The notes under the pieces are model-generated. The model made no database searches. It saw only the letters and a program-made list of their open reading frames with translations, and was not told the DNA's origin. A stretch of 60,286 bases of DNA from [Mycobacterium] zoologicum (GTDB lineage Bacteria > Actinomycetota > Actinomycetes > Mycobacteriales > Mycobacteriaceae): NCBI RefSeq assembly GCF_020172665.1, contig NZ_CP083985.1, forward strand, positions 2,720,223-2,780,508. Reading direction: 5' to 3'. Made by a program: the position numbers and the translations under genes. Below are positions 7,778 to 17,533 of the stretch, piece after piece. Each line of letters starts with the position of its first letter. Within the stretch, counting starts at the first letter, position 1.

Positions 7778-8725
7778 ATGACTGACCAAATCCCCAGACC
7801 TTCCCGTAGCCACCTCCTGCGCATTGCGCGCCGCACCCTGGTCAAGAGCTGGGACGACTCGATCTTCGCCGAGTCGGCCCAGGCCGGCTTCTGGTCGGTG
7901 CTGTCGCTGCCACCGCTGCTGCTCGGGATGCTGGGCAGCCTGTCCTATGTGGCGCCGCTGTTCGGCCCGGACACCCTGGGGACCATCCAGGACCGGCTGA
8001 TCGGCATGGCCAGCAGCTTCTTCTCGAAGAACGTCGTGGTCGAGATCATCGAACCCACGGTGCGCGACATCGTCGCCAACGCACGCGGCGAGGTGGTGTC
8101 ACTGGGCTTCGTCATCTCGCTGTGGGCCGGTTCGTCGGCGGTCTCGGCCTTTGTCGACTCGGTGGTCGAGGCGCACGGGCAGACACCGCTGCGCCATCCG
8201 GTGCGCCAGCGATTCTTCGCACTGGGCCTCTACGTGGCGATGCTGGTGATCGCGGTGGCCTGCGCGCCGTTCGCCGCCCTGGGGCCGCACGCGGTGGCCG
8301 AACACCTGCCGGAAAGCTGGACAGATCTGCTGCGGTTCGCCTACTACCCCACGCTGGTGTTGGGCCTGCTGGTGTCTGTGACCGTCCTCTACCGCGTTTC
8401 ACTGCCCAGGCCACTGCCCTCGCATCGCCTGGTGATCGGGGCCGTGCTGGCCACCACGGTATTCGTGGTCGCCACCATGGGCTTGCGGATCTACCTGCGC
8501 TACATCACCAGCACCGGCTACACCTATGGCGCGTTGGCCACGCCGATAGCATTCCTGCTGTTCGCGTTTCTGCTGGGCTTCGCGATCATGATGGGCGCGG
8601 AGTTGAACGCCGCCATCCAGGAGGAGTGGCCGGCACAGACCACGCACCTGCACCAGTTCCGCAACTGGGTGGTGTCACACACCGGCCGGGTCGGTCATGA
8701 CACCGATCCGGTCAATCCTTCTTGA
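7778..8725 (+). CDS. YihY/BrkB family integral membrane protein (Rv2707-like)
   Basis: A 315-residue polytopic membrane protein of the YihY/virulence factor BrkB family. About six membrane spans are visible, e.g. FWSVLSLPPLLLGMLGSLSYV, VVSLGFVISLWAGSSAVSAFVDSV, LGLYVAMLVIAVACAPFAAL, TLVLGLLVSVTVLYRV and ATPIAFLLFAFLLGFAIMMGAELNAAI. The FWSVLSLPPLLL, LWAGSSAVSAFVDSV and GAELNAAI blocks are family hallmarks. Transport substrate unknown. The C-terminal coding overlaps the convergent DUF3039 gene by 14 bases. Confidence 0.9.
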   Translation: MTDQIPRPSRSHLLRIARRTLVKSWDDSIFAESAQAGFWSVLSLPPLLLGMLGSLSYVAPLFGPDTLGTIQDRLIGMASSFFSKNVVVEIIEPTVRDIVANARGEVVSLGFVISLWAGSSAVSAFVDSVVEAHGQTPLRHPVRQRFFALGLYVAMLVIAVACAPFAALGPHAVAEHLPESWTDLLRFAYYPTLVLGLLVSVTVLYRVSLPRPLPSHRLVIGAVLATTVFVVATMGLRIYLRYITSTGYTYGALATPIAFLLFAFLLGFAIMMGAELNAAIQEEWPAQTTHLHQFRNWVVSHTGRVGHDTDPVNPS

Positions 8726-8957
8726 GGGTGGCGTAGATCCGCTTGCAGTCCGGGCAGACCGGCGACCCGGGCTTGGCCGACTTGGTCACCGGGAAAACCT
8801 CGCCGCACAACGCGACGACGTGCGTGCCCATCACCGCGCTCTCGGCGATCTTGTCCTTCTTGACGTAATGGAAATACTTCGGGGTATCGCCATCAGTCCC
8901 GTCGTCGACGCGTTCATCGGCATCGGTGCGTTCGAGGGTGTCGGTCTGGATTCCCAT
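8712..8957 (-). CDS. DUF3039 protein (Rv2708c-like)
   Basis: An 81-residue conserved actinobacterial protein, function unknown. An acidic N-terminus (TDADERVDDGTDGD) is followed by the family core: YFHYVKKDKIAESAVMGTHVVALCGEVFPVTKSAKPGSPVCPDCKRIY, in which a single Cys and a later CPDC suggest a zinc site. The start at ATG 8957 (MGIQTD) matches the usual length. Confidence 0.85.
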   Translation of the reverse strand: MGIQTDTLERTDADERVDDGTDGDTPKYFHYVKKDKIAESAVMGTHVVALCGEVFPVTKSAKPGSPVCPDCKRIYATLKKD

Positions 8958-9008
8958 CGCTCCATTGTGCCCTGCCACTCCCAAGCGCAGGTGTGGGACA
9001 GTGGAAAC

Positions 9009-9416
9009 ATGAGGCACGGCCCCGAGTTGGGTTTCGACGACGAAGGCCGGCCGGTGCTCATCACCGCCGCCGCACCGTCCTATGAGCAGCAGCACCGCGA
9101 ACGGGTGCGCAAATATCTGTTGCTGATGGCGTTCCGTGTTCCGGCACTGATACTGGCCGCGGTGGCCTACAACTTGTGGCACAACGGCCTGACCTCGCTG
9201 CTGATCCTGCTCGGGTCGATCCCGCTGCCGTGGATGGCGGTGCTGATCGCCAACGACCGGCCGCCCCGCAGCGCCGAGGAGCCCCGCAGATACGAGGCCG
9301 CGCCGACCCACACCCCGCTGTTCCCCACCGGCTCACGCCCCGAGCTTGAGCACCCGGGAACCGGCCCAAACTCCGATGAGCCTCCCGGCGAATCGCCGCA
9401 AGGTACCGGTTCTTAG
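9009..9416 (+). CDS. DUF3099 membrane protein (Rv2709-like)
   Basis: A 135-residue small membrane protein. After an N-terminal strand region ([25 protein letters not shown]), two hydrophobic helices are seen ([17 protein letters not shown] and [22 protein letters not shown]), then a Pro-rich cytoplasmic tail. This is the DUF3099 arrangement; function unknown. It is divergent from the DUF3039 gene with about 50 bp between starts and lies immediately before sigB. Confidence 0.85.
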   Translation: MRHGPELGFDDEGRPVLITAAAPSYEQQHRERVRKYLLLMAFRVPALILAAVAYNLWHNGLTSLLILLGSIPLPWMAVLIANDRPPRSAEEPRRYEAAPTHTPLFPTGSRPELEHPGTGPNSDEPPGESPQGTGS

Positions 9417-9477
9417 TACATTCTCAAAATCTAAGGCCCGTTTCCGCACGTCAAGAGGTGTGGAAAAGCGATCCCGC

Positions 9478-9504
9478 GGGAACTCTGCACCCGAGTCGAG
9501 CGTT
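9478..9504 (+). promoter_or_regulatory. SigE/SigH-type promoter of sigB
   Basis: GGGAAC (9478-9483), a 17-bp spacer and CGTT (9501-9504) exactly match the extracytoplasmic stress sigma consensus GGAAC-N17-CGTT. In M. tuberculosis sigB is known to be transcribed by SigE and SigH from such a promoter. Predicted start site near 9510, leaving a leader of about 35 nt with an AACGGGAGG ribosome-binding site. Confidence 0.85.
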
Positions 9505-9544
9505 GTCACCTGTGACAGCTGAAGCCGATCAACGGGAGGCCGCA

Positions 9545-10510
<966 letters not shown>

Positions 10511-10536
10511 CGCACCGTTGCGCCGGGCCGCCGAAG

Positions 10537-10542
10537 TAGACT
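10537..10542 (+). promoter_or_regulatory. Candidate -10 box of ideR
   Basis: TAGACT lies 22 bp before the ideR ATG, giving a short leader that includes the GGAAGG ribosome-binding site. No clear -35 at standard spacing. Confidence 0.35.
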
Positions 10543-10564
10543 CGGCGGCGACGGAAGGCGCCGA

Positions 10565-11257
10565 ATGAATGACTTGGTCGATACCACCGAGATGTACCTC
10601 AGGACGATCTACGACCTTGAGGAAGAAGGTGTCACCCCGCTGCGCGCGCGGATTGCCGAGCGCCTGGAGCAGAGTGGGCCGACCGTCAGCCAGACGGTGT
10701 CCCGGATGGAGCGCGACGGGCTGCTGAGGGTGGCCGGCGATCGACACCTCGAACTCACCGAGAAGGGTCGCAACCTGGCCGTGTCGGTGATGCGCAAGCA
10801 CCGGCTCGCCGAACGGCTGCTGGTCGACATCATCGGCCTGCCGTTGGAGGACGTCCACGCCGAGGCGTGCCGGTGGGAGCACGTGATGAGCGAGGACGTC
10901 GAGCGCCGCCTGGTGCAGGTGCTCGACAACCCAACCACCTCACCCTTCGGCAACCCGATTCCCGGGCTACCGGATCTGGGTTTCGGCGGGGACTCCCGCG
11001 GCTGGGATTCCGACCTGGTCCGGCTGACCGAGCTGCCGGCCGGTGCGGCGGTGGCGGTGGTTGTGCGTCAGCTCACCGAACACGTCCAGGGCGACATCGA
11101 CCTGATCACCCGACTCAAGGAGGCGGGCGTGGTTCCCAACGCCCGGGTGACCGTCGAGGCCGACGAGGACGACGGCGTCACCATCGTGATTCCCGGACAC
11201 ACCGACGTGAGCCTGCCCTACGAGATGGCCCACGCGGTCAAGGTCCAGAAGGTCTGA
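10565..11257 (+). CDS. ideR: Iron-dependent repressor IdeR (DtxR family)
   Basis: Fe(II)-activated repressor of siderophore genes and activator of iron storage. The 230-residue protein has the DtxR winged helix (IAERLEQSGPTVSQTVSRMERDGLL, about 31-54), the metal-binding dimerisation domain and a C-terminal SH3-like domain. All metal ligands expected from IdeR structures are in place: Met10, Cys102, Glu105 and His106 (primary site), and His79, Glu83 and His98 (ancillary site). No iron box was found elsewhere in the window. Confidence 0.97.
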   Translation: MNDLVDTTEMYLRTIYDLEEEGVTPLRARIAERLEQSGPTVSQTVSRMERDGLLRVAGDRHLELTEKGRNLAVSVMRKHRLAERLLVDIIGLPLEDVHAEACRWEHVMSEDVERRLVQVLDNPTTSPFGNPIPGLPDLGFGGDSRGWDSDLVRLTELPAGAAVAVVVRQLTEHVQGDIDLITRLKEAGVVPNARVTVEADEDDGVTIVIPGHTDVSLPYEMAHAVKVQKV

Positions 11258-11263
11258 CCCGGT

Positions 11264-12322
11264 TCAGCCCGCCCGCTGACCGAGTTCCTGGCGTTGGGGC
11301 AACCGCACCCCGAGCTGCCGCGCCAACCGGTAGCCGGTATCGGCCAATCCTCGGATCCGATCCGGCCGCAGCCCCGACTGCAGGGCCGTGTCGAGTAGGC
11401 CCGCCATCCGGTGCTGGGGCACACATCGCAGTGCGGCATCCAGCGACACCCCGGCCAGCGACCCGTCCCCGCGCGCGTAGGCGCTGAACGCCACCAGCAC
11501 CAGAGCCTCGGCCCGCCACGGTTCGGGAAGGCTTCGCGCCAGGGTTGACCACAGCATCTCGGCGGCGCCGGAATGCTCACTGATCGCCAACGCACACAGG
11601 GTGTCCCGGACCAGCACGTCGCTCAACGAGGCACCCAGCCGGGCCAGTTCGGTGCCACCCGGCATCCGGCCGACGGCCATTGCAACGATGGCCGCCACCG
11701 CCTGTTCGACGTCCCGGCGGGCCAGTCCGCGGGCATCGCCGGCTGCTGCGGCGGCCCGGTCTGCCGCGGCGTCGTCGATCGCGGCGGCCACAGCGGCGCT
11801 GCGCGCCGCGTCGTCGGGGGCGATCACCGCCTGCAGGTCCGACCGCCGGCGATAGAGCGCTCGGCCCTCCAGCACCGCTGCGGCGGCCAGCGGGGAGGCT
11901 GCGGGGTCATCGACTGTGCCGCCCGCACCGCAGCCGTCAGCACAGTGCCAGCGCCCGCCGGGCGCCACCTCATCGACCACGTGCGCCGCGAGCAGCCCGA
12001 TGTCGTTGCGCGACAGCTCCTGCTCCAGTGCGCCGATCAGTCTGCGGTGCTCGTCGCTGCAGACCGGACAGCAGGCGCCGTGCGCGTCGACGATCACCGC
12101 GATGGCCTTTTCCGGTGCCGCGGCTGCGGCAACATCGGCAAGGTGGCCGATCGAGTCGGCGAGCTCCTCGGACAGGTCGACCCGCAGCACCGAGCCGAGC
12201 TCGCCATCGTCGACCGACACCAGGACCAGGGAGCTCTCCGGCACGAAGCCGAGGATGGCCGGCAGCGCTGCGATCAGCGCTCCGGGACGACTGAGGGTGA
12301 ATTCCGGTTGCTTGGTTGTCAT
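11264..12322 (-). CDS. DUF4192 protein (Rv2712c-like)
   Basis: A 352-residue protein of the actinobacterial DUF4192 family, function unknown. It begins with the family signature RPGALIAALPAILGFVPESSLVLVSVD. A Cys-rich segment at about 95-150 (CCPVCSDEHR ... WHCADGCGAGG) may bind metal. The C-terminal half is Ala-rich helical (RGDGSLAGVSLDAALRCVPQHRMAGLLDTAL). The start at ATG 12322 (MTTKQPEF) avoids a hydrophobic Val-rich extension. Convergent with ideR, only 6 bp apart. Confidence 0.88.
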   Translation of the reverse strand: MTTKQPEFTLSRPGALIAALPAILGFVPESSLVLVSVDDGELGSVLRVDLSEELADSIGHLADVAAAAAPEKAIAVIVDAHGACCPVCSDEHRRLIGALEQELSRNDIGLLAAHVVDEVAPGGRWHCADGCGAGGTVDDPAASPLAAAAVLEGRALYRRRSDLQAVIAPDDAARSAAVAAAIDDAAADRAAAAAGDARGLARRDVEQAVAAIVAMAVGRMPGGTELARLGASLSDVLVRDTLCALAISEHSGAAEMLWSTLARSLPEPWRAEALVLVAFSAYARGDGSLAGVSLDAALRCVPQHRMAGLLDTALQSGLRPDRIRGLADTGYRLARQLGVRLPQRQELGQRAG

Positions 12323-12462
12323 GACAGCAACGGTGACGACCACCACCGTCATCAAGGGCACGCCGGATCATCGAAGGCCGCCGCGCTGGGGATGAACCGG
12401 CAACTGTGAACAAGGGGTGTTCGACGTACACGACGCGGTGAATGAAGGTAAGTGTCAGTGTC

Positions 12463-13878
12463 ATGGATTCGAAACGTGAGTACGACGTCGTCGTCATCGG
12501 TTCAGGTCCCGGGGGACAGAAGGCCGCGATCGCCTCGGCCAAACTCGGCAAGTCCGTCGCGGTCATCGAGCGCGGCCGGATGATCGGCGGCGTCTGTGTC
12601 AACACCGGCACCATTCCGTCCAAGACACTGCGTGAGGCGGTGCTCTACCTGACCGGGATGAGCCAACGCGAACTGTACGGGGCCAGCTATCGGGTCAAGG
12701 ACAAGATCACCCCCGCCGATCTGCTCGCACGCACCCAGCACGTGATCGGCAAGGAAATCGAAGTCGTGCGAAACCAGTTGATGCGCAACCGCATCGATCT
12801 GCTCGTCGGCCACGGCCGATTCATCGACCCGCACACGATCGTCGTCGAAGAGTCCCAGCGCGCCGAAAAAACCACCGTCACAGGCGATTACATCGTCATC
12901 GCCACCGGCACCCAACCCGTCCGGCCACCCGGGGTCGCCTTCGACGAGGAACGGGTGCTGGACTCCGACGGAATCCTCGACCTACGGTTCATCCCGTCCT
13001 CGATGGTGGTGGTCGGCGCCGGCGTCATCGGGATCGAGTACGCATCGATGTTCGCCGCGTTGGGAACCCGGGTGACGGTGGTAGAGAAACGCGATTCGAT
13101 GCTGGAGTTCTGCGACCCCGAAGTGGTTGAGGCGCTGCGTTTTCACCTGCGCGATCTGGCGGTGACCTTCCGGTTCGGCGAGGAGGTTACCGCTGTCGAG
13201 GTCAGCCCGACCGGGACGGTCACCACCTTGGCCAGCGGCAAGCAGATTCCCGCCGAGACGGTGATGTATTCCGCCGGCCGCCAAGGGCATACCGCTCACC
13301 TCGACCTGGCGGCTGCCGGCCTGGAGGCCGACCCCAGGGGCCGTATCGTGGTCGACGACGACTACCGCACACCGGTGGAACACATCTACGCCGTCGGGGA
13401 CGTGATCGGCTTCCCCGCGTTGGCCGCCACCTCGATGGAGCAGGGCCGGCTGGCCGCCTACCACGCATTCGGCGAACCGACCGATGGAATCACCGACCTG
13501 CAGCCGATCGGGATCTATTCCATTCCCGAAGTCTCCTACGTGGGCAAGACCGAACTGGAACTCACCCGCAACGCGGTGCCCTACGAGGTGGGCGTGGCGC
13601 GTTATCGGGAGCTGGCCCGCGGCCAGATCGCCGGCGACTCCTACGGAATGCTCAAGCTGCTGGTGTCCACCACCGATCTCACTCTGCTCGGTGTGCACAT
13701 ATTCGGGACCAACGCCACGGAGATGGTGCACATCGGGCAGGCGATCATGGGGTGCGGTGGCACGGTAGAATACCTGGTCGACGCGGTCTTCAACTATCCG
13801 ACGTTCTCCGAGGCCTACAAGAACGCCGCACTGGACGTGATGAACAAGATGCGGGCCCTGCAACAGTTCCGCGGCTGA
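12463..13878 (+). CDS. sthA: Soluble pyridine nucleotide transhydrogenase
   Basis: FAD flavoprotein exchanging reducing equivalents between NADPH and NAD+. The 471-residue protein has the FAD Rossmann motif [22 protein letters not shown], the region [18 protein letters not shown] with only one Cys (the redox disulfide of lipoamide dehydrogenases is absent, as expected for SthA), the NAD(P) motif [18 protein letters not shown], the second FAD motif [10 protein letters not shown] and the dimerisation domain ([26 protein letters not shown]). ATG 12463 ([10 protein letters not shown]) is preferred, with AAGGTAAG upstream; a start seven codons earlier is possible. Confidence 0.95.
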   Translation: MDSKREYDVVVIGSGPGGQKAAIASAKLGKSVAVIERGRMIGGVCVNTGTIPSKTLREAVLYLTGMSQRELYGASYRVKDKITPADLLARTQHVIGKEIEVVRNQLMRNRIDLLVGHGRFIDPHTIVVEESQRAEKTTVTGDYIVIATGTQPVRPPGVAFDEERVLDSDGILDLRFIPSSMVVVGAGVIGIEYASMFAALGTRVTVVEKRDSMLEFCDPEVVEALRFHLRDLAVTFRFGEEVTAVEVSPTGTVTTLASGKQIPAETVMYSAGRQGHTAHLDLAAAGLEADPRGRIVVDDDYRTPVEHIYAVGDVIGFPALAATSMEQGRLAAYHAFGEPTDGITDLQPIGIYSIPEVSYVGKTELELTRNAVPYEVGVARYRELARGQIAGDSYGMLKLLVSTTDLTLLGVHIFGTNATEMVHIGQAIMGCGGTVEYLVDAVFNYPTFSEAYKNAALDVMNKMRALQQFRG

Positions 13879-13960
13879 AAGCGCCAGCCCGCAGCGATTC
13901 ACCGCTGAGCGAACTCCTCATGCCCGGGGGAATTCGCCCGGCACCCGCGCGCGTTGCCCA

Positions 13961-14031
13961 CCACATGTGGAGCATCGGTTTCCCGGTGCGGCCCGACTTG
14001 GGGGAAACTAGACCGTGCGATCCACATGTGA
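13961..14031. promoter_or_regulatory. Pair of CCACATGTGR palindromes upstream of the PAC2 gene
   Basis: CCACATGTGG (13961-13970) and CCACATGTGA (14022-14031) lie 61 bp apart in the 180-bp gap before the PAC2 gene. The second sits 28 bp upstream of the ATG, where a promoter would be. A CACATGTG core repeated at nearly six helical turns suggests cooperative binding by one regulator. Confidence 0.35.
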
Positions 14032-14058
14032 GATCCGCGCAACGAGGAGGCGAAGGCC

Positions 14059-15015
14059 ATGGCCGATCACCCGGACCGGCACTACCAGCCCGACCAGAGT
14101 GGCATGTACGAGCTGGAGGTTCCGGCGCCGCAGCTGACGACACCGGACGGCGAGGGTCCGGTCCTGATCCATGCGCTGGAGGGCTTCTCCGACGCCGGTC
14201 ACGCGATCCGGCTGGCGGCCGGCCATCTCAAGGCCGCCCTCGATAGCGAGTTGGTGGCGTCGTTCGCGATCGACGACCTGCTGGACTACCGGTCCCGGCG
14301 TCCGCTGATGACGTTCAAGTCCGATCACTTCACCCACTACACCGAACCCGAGCTCAGCCTGTACGCCCTGCGTGACAGTGCGGGCACACCCTTCCTCCTG
14401 CTGGCGGGCATGGAACCCGACCTGAAGTGGGAGCGATTCATCACCGCGGTGCGACTGTTGGCCGAGCGACTCGGCGTGCGGCGGACGATCGGTCTGGGCA
14501 CCATCCCGATGGCCGTTCCGCACACCCGGCCGGTGACTCTGACCGCGCACTCGAGCAACCGTGAGCTGATCACCGACTTCACTCCGTGGATCACCGAGGT
14601 CCAGGTCCCCGGCAGCGCCTCCAACTTGTTGGAGTACCGGATGGCCCAGCACGGCCACGAGGTGGTCGGGTTCACCGTGCATGTGCCGCACTACGTGTCC
14701 CAGACCGACTACCCCGAGGCGGCCGAGGCACTGCTCAAGCAGGCCGCCAAGACCGGGGCCCTGGAGCTGCCGCTGGCCGAACTCAGCACGGCGGCCGCCG
14801 CCATCCGCACCAAGATCGACGAGCAGGTCGGGGCGAGCGACGAGGTGGCGCAGGTGGTCACCGCACTGGAACGCCAGTACGACGCGTTCGTCTCGGCCCA
14901 GGAGAATCGGTCATTGCTGGCTCGCGACGAGGATCTGCCCAGCGCTGATGAGCTCGGCGCCGAGTTCGAACGGTTCCTGGCCCAGGAGGCCCGGAAGAAC
15001 AGCGACGACGACTAG
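14059..15015 (+). CDS. PAC2 family protein (Rv2714-like)
   Basis: A 318-residue protein of the PAC2 (proteasome assembly chaperone 2-like) family. The fold resembles nucleoside phosphorylase-like domains; the role in actinobacteria is unresolved. Conserved blocks include LIHALEGFSDAGHAIRLAAGHL, DDLLDYRSRRP, LLAGMEPDLKWERF and LGTIPMAVPHTRPV, followed by a helical C-terminus (AAAIRTKIDEQVGASDEVAQVVTALERQYD). A strong CGAGGAGG ribosome-binding site precedes the ATG. Rv2715 and Rv2716, which follow it in H37Rv, are missing. Confidence 0.88.
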   Translation: MADHPDRHYQPDQSGMYELEVPAPQLTTPDGEGPVLIHALEGFSDAGHAIRLAAGHLKAALDSELVASFAIDDLLDYRSRRPLMTFKSDHFTHYTEPELSLYALRDSAGTPFLLLAGMEPDLKWERFITAVRLLAERLGVRRTIGLGTIPMAVPHTRPVTLTAHSSNRELITDFTPWITEVQVPGSASNLLEYRMAQHGHEVVGFTVHVPHYVSQTDYPEAAEALLKQAAKTGALELPLAELSTAAAAIRTKIDEQVGASDEVAQVVTALERQYDAFVSAQENRSLLARDEDLPSADELGAEFERFLAQEARKNSDDD

Positions 15016-15494
15016 CTTCGCCGGAGTGACGCGGTGAGGTGGTTCTGCGACGGCTGGCCGACCGCGCCCATGTCCATGGTGTAGGACAACTCGTCGCCGT
15101 CGAGGCGATAGTGCCGGCTCAGCGCCGACACCTCCTTGGCCGTAGGCGTCAGGCCGATGGTCGGCGCGGACATCTGCAGGTCGATCCGGTTGCCGTCGAC
15201 CGTGTATCCGCCCACCTCGATCTCGGTGATGCCGCTCGGGTGCGCCAGCACCCATTCGATGCGGCCCGGCTCCGGCACCCGCAAGTAGCCGGTCTCGGCG
15301 TGCAACGGCAGGCCGTCGGCGGCGGATCTGGTCTTCTGGCCGTAAACGAGAAACGGCTTGCCGACGTGGGAGAACACCACCTCTTCGAGGTAGTCGAATG
15401 ATGTGATCGTGGGATAGATACCGCGGCCTCGGCCGGACCAGGTGCCCAACAGCGGAGCCAGTTCGACGAGATTGGGATGCAGGTCGGGTGCCAT
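15012..15494 (-). CDS. Nitrobindin-like heme protein (Rv2717c-like)
   Basis: A 160-residue beta-barrel of the nitrobindin/THAP4 C-terminal family. The family signature GxWxGxG is present as GTWSGRGRGIYPTI (about 17-30), and a His near the C-terminus (QNHLTASLRR, about residue 152) matches the axial heme ligand position. These ferric heme proteins bind NO and isomerise peroxynitrite. The gene overlaps the convergent PAC2 gene by 4 bases and is followed upstream by nrdR on the same strand. Confidence 0.88.
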   Translation of the reverse strand: MAPDLHPNLVELAPLLGTWSGRGRGIYPTITSFDYLEEVVFSHVGKPFLVYGQKTRSAADGLPLHAETGYLRVPEPGRIEWVLAHPSGITEIEVGGYTVDGNRIDLQMSAPTIGLTPTAKEVSALSRHYRLDGDELSYTMDMGAVGQPSQNHLTASLRRS

Positions 15495-15530
15495 GGCGCA
15501 AGCGTAGTGCGCCGAGACGCTCGCCGGCCC

Positions 15531-15995
15531 TCAACTGGTGCTGGGAACCTCACGGTGTTCGCGCAGCGCTTCGATCTCCCGCTCGAAGTCGGCCGCCGAC
15601 GAGAACGAGCGGTATACCGAGGCGAATCGCAGGTAGGCCACTTCGTCGAGTTCGCGTAGCGGGCCGAGGATCGCCAAACCGACTTCGTGGCTGGGGATCT
15701 CGGGTGAACCCGCGGCGCGTACCGCGTCCTCCACCTGCTGGGCCAACAGATTCAGCGCGTCGTCGTCGACCTGGCGGCCCTGACAGGCCCGGCGCACCCC
15801 GCTGACGACCTTCTCCCGGCTGAACGGCTCGGTGACTCCACTGCGCTTGACCACCGCCAGCACCGCGGTCTCCACCGTGGAGAACCGGCGGCCGCACTCG
15901 GGGCACGAGCGCCGGCGCCGGATTGACTGGCCCTCATCGGTTTCGCGGGAATCCACCACCCGTGAGTCTGGATGGCGACAAAACGGGCAGTGCAC
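15531..15995 (-). CDS. nrdR: Transcriptional repressor NrdR
   Basis: Zinc- and nucleotide-binding repressor of ribonucleotide reductase genes. GTG 15995 gives 154 residues beginning with the zinc ribbon (Cys3/Cys6 and Cys31/Cys34: [21 protein letters not shown]...SCPECGRRF). An ATP-cone domain follows ([27 protein letters not shown]) with the FASVYRSF block near the end. The longer upstream frame has no family support. The gene is next to the SOS-controlled LysM gene, linking dNTP supply to damage control by position. Confidence 0.95.
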   Translation of the reverse strand: MHCPFCRHPDSRVVDSRETDEGQSIRRRRSCPECGRRFSTVETAVLAVVKRSGVTEPFSREKVVSGVRRACQGRQVDDDALNLLAQQVEDAVRAAGSPEIPSHEVGLAILGPLRELDEVAYLRFASVYRSFSSAADFEREIEALREHREVPSTS

Positions 15996-16103
15996 GGCCG
16001 CTCCTTCGCCCTCGGGCCACTGGGACAACTGTGAGCGTACCTGCGCGACCATCGGACGGCGGCCCGCCGTCGCCGCGAATCGCGGCCGGGCGGACACCTC
16101 GGG

Positions 16104-16601
16104 TCAGCCGATCGGCGCGATCAGCGGCTGACCGGCGTCCAGCGTGCCCGACTCGAGGGCGTTGAGCTCGCGGATCCGCTCGACCACCTGATGAGTGGGC
16201 GCGTCGGGGGCGACCCGGGCCGCCAGGTGCTGCAGGCTCTCCCCGCTCTGGACCCGCACCACGCCAAGGTGATCCGGTACCGCGGGAGCGCTTCCAGCCG
16301 TCGCCGCGCCGAACTGTGCAACCAGCCCGAGCCACACCGTGAACGCCGCAGCGATCAGAGCGAGCAGCACCGTGGTACCCGGGGTGATCGGGCGCGGACG
16401 GTGCGCGGCGCGCGACATCGACACACCGGTCCCGCGGTGCCGCAGGGGCTCGCCACCGGGCCGGGAGCGGGCCAGCCGCACCGGGCGAGTCGACACCGGG
16501 CGCCTGCGGGCCGGCGCGGGGGCCCCGGCCCGGCCATAGGCCGACGCAGGCGCAGACGCAGCCCGGTCGAAGGTCGGGGCGAACGTGTCGGTGAGCATCA
16601 T
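16104..16601 (-). CDS. LysM-domain membrane protein, SOS-linked (Rv2719c-like)
   Basis: A 165-residue protein. The N-terminal 80 residues are Pro/Arg/Ala-rich and cytoplasmic, one membrane helix follows ([23 protein letters not shown]), then an outer LysM domain ([50 protein letters not shown]). Rv2719c is a DNA-damage-induced cell wall hydrolase linked to division arrest in M. tuberculosis. Here it is divergent from lexA across a 223-bp region with SOS boxes. Tandem ATGs at 16601/16598 make the exact start uncertain. Confidence 0.85.
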   Translation of the reverse strand: MMLTDTFAPTFDRAASAPASAYGRAGAPAPARRRPVSTRPVRLARSRPGGEPLRHRGTGVSMSRAAHRPRPITPGTTVLLALIAAAFTVWLGLVAQFGAATAGSAPAVPDHLGVVRVQSGESLQHLAARVAPDAPTHQVVERIRELNALESGTLDAGQPLIAPIG

Positions 16602-16679
16602 GTGCGGTTCTCCCTCACTCGTAGTCGGCGAGCCTGTTCGCTCGACTGTTCGAATCATAATCGATAATACGTTCGATAT

Positions 16680-16695
16680 CCGAACATGTGATCGA
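16680..16695. promoter_or_regulatory. Degenerate SOS-box-like palindrome
   Basis: CCGAACATGTGATCGA differs from the mycobacterial SOS box TCGAAC-N4-GTTCGA at two positions. It lies 79 bp upstream of the LysM gene and could be its LexA site, but the match is weak, and the whole spacer is rich in TCGA/TTCG words that produce partial matches. Confidence 0.3.
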
Positions 16696-16776
16696 TTCGT
16701 TGTCGAACACGTTAGCGGGCCCCTCCGACAACCCGGCCCGTCGAGCGCCACCCTTCGAACGTCCGCGCGACACACC

Positions 16777-16792
16777 TCGAACACATGTTTGA
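16777..16792. promoter_or_regulatory. SOS box (LexA operator) of lexA
   Basis: TCGAACACATGTTTGA matches the mycobacterial LexA operator consensus TCGAAC-N4-GTTCGA with one change. It lies 20 bp upstream of the -10 box TACATT (16812-16817), so bound LexA would cover the -35 region of its own gene. Confidence 0.85.
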
Positions 16793-16811
16793 TAATTCGT
16801 TTCGAGGCGAC

Positions 16812-16817
16812 TACATT
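16812..16817 (+). promoter_or_regulatory. -10 box of lexA
   Basis: TACATT (TANNNT) ends 7 nt before the lexA ATG at 16825, predicting a leaderless or nearly leaderless mRNA; no ribosome-binding site is visible. Confidence 0.5.
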
Positions 16818-16824
16818 CGCACCC

Positions 16825-17508
16825 ATGAGCGACAGCAGCAGTAATACGCCGACCAGCTCGCCGGACTCACCGTTGACCGCGCGGCAGCGCACCATCCTCG
16901 ATGTCATCCGCGCATCGGTGAACGAACGCGGCTACCCGCCGAGCATCCGTGAGATCGGCGACGCGGTCGGGCTGACCTCGACGTCGTCGGTCGCACACCA
17001 GCTGCGCACGCTGGAGCGCAAGGGCTATCTGCGCCGCGATCCCAACCGCCCACGCGCCGTCGACGTGCGCGGCGCGGACGACTCCACGGTCGGCGCCGCG
17101 CGCACCGACCTCGCGGGCTCGGACGCACTGCCCGAACCCACCTTCGTGCCGGTTCTGGGCCGGATCGCCGCCGGTGGACCGATCCTGGCCGAGGAGGCGG
17201 TCGAGGACGTGTTCCCACTCCCCCGCGAACTCGTGGGCGAAGGCGAGCTGTTCCTGCTCAAGGTGGTGGGCGAATCGATGGTGGACGCCGCGATCTGCGA
17301 TGGCGACTGGGTGGTGGTTCGTCAGCAGAACGTCGCCGACAACGGCGATATCGTCGCCGCGATGATCGACGGCGAAGCCACCGTCAAGACCTTCAAGCGC
17401 ACCGGTGGCCAGGTCTGGCTGATGCCGCACAACCCCGTTTTCGACCCGATCCCGGGCAACGACGCGGTGGTGCTGGGCAAGGTCGTGACGGTCATCCGCA
17501 AGATCTGA
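16825..17508 (+). CDS. lexA: SOS repressor LexA
   Basis: Represses DNA-damage genes and cleaves itself when RecA filaments form. The 227-residue protein has a winged-helix N-domain ([36 protein letters not shown], about 17-52), a linker, and the S24 peptidase domain. The cleavage site is Ala116-Gly117 (IAAGGP), the nucleophile Ser151 (VVGESM) and the general base Lys188 (EATVKTFKR). Start at ATG 16825 is set by family length; the upstream in-frame extension would include the operator. Confidence 0.97.
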   Translation: MSDSSSNTPTSSPDSPLTARQRTILDVIRASVNERGYPPSIREIGDAVGLTSTSSVAHQLRTLERKGYLRRDPNRPRAVDVRGADDSTVGAARTDLAGSDALPEPTFVPVLGRIAAGGPILAEEAVEDVFPLPRELVGEGELFLLKVVGESMVDAAICDGDWVVVRQQNVADNGDIVAAMIDGEATVKTFKRTGGQVWLMPHNPVFDPIPGNDAVVLGKVVTVIRKI

Positions 17509-17533
17509 CGGCACACCGCCGTCAGTCCCAGCC

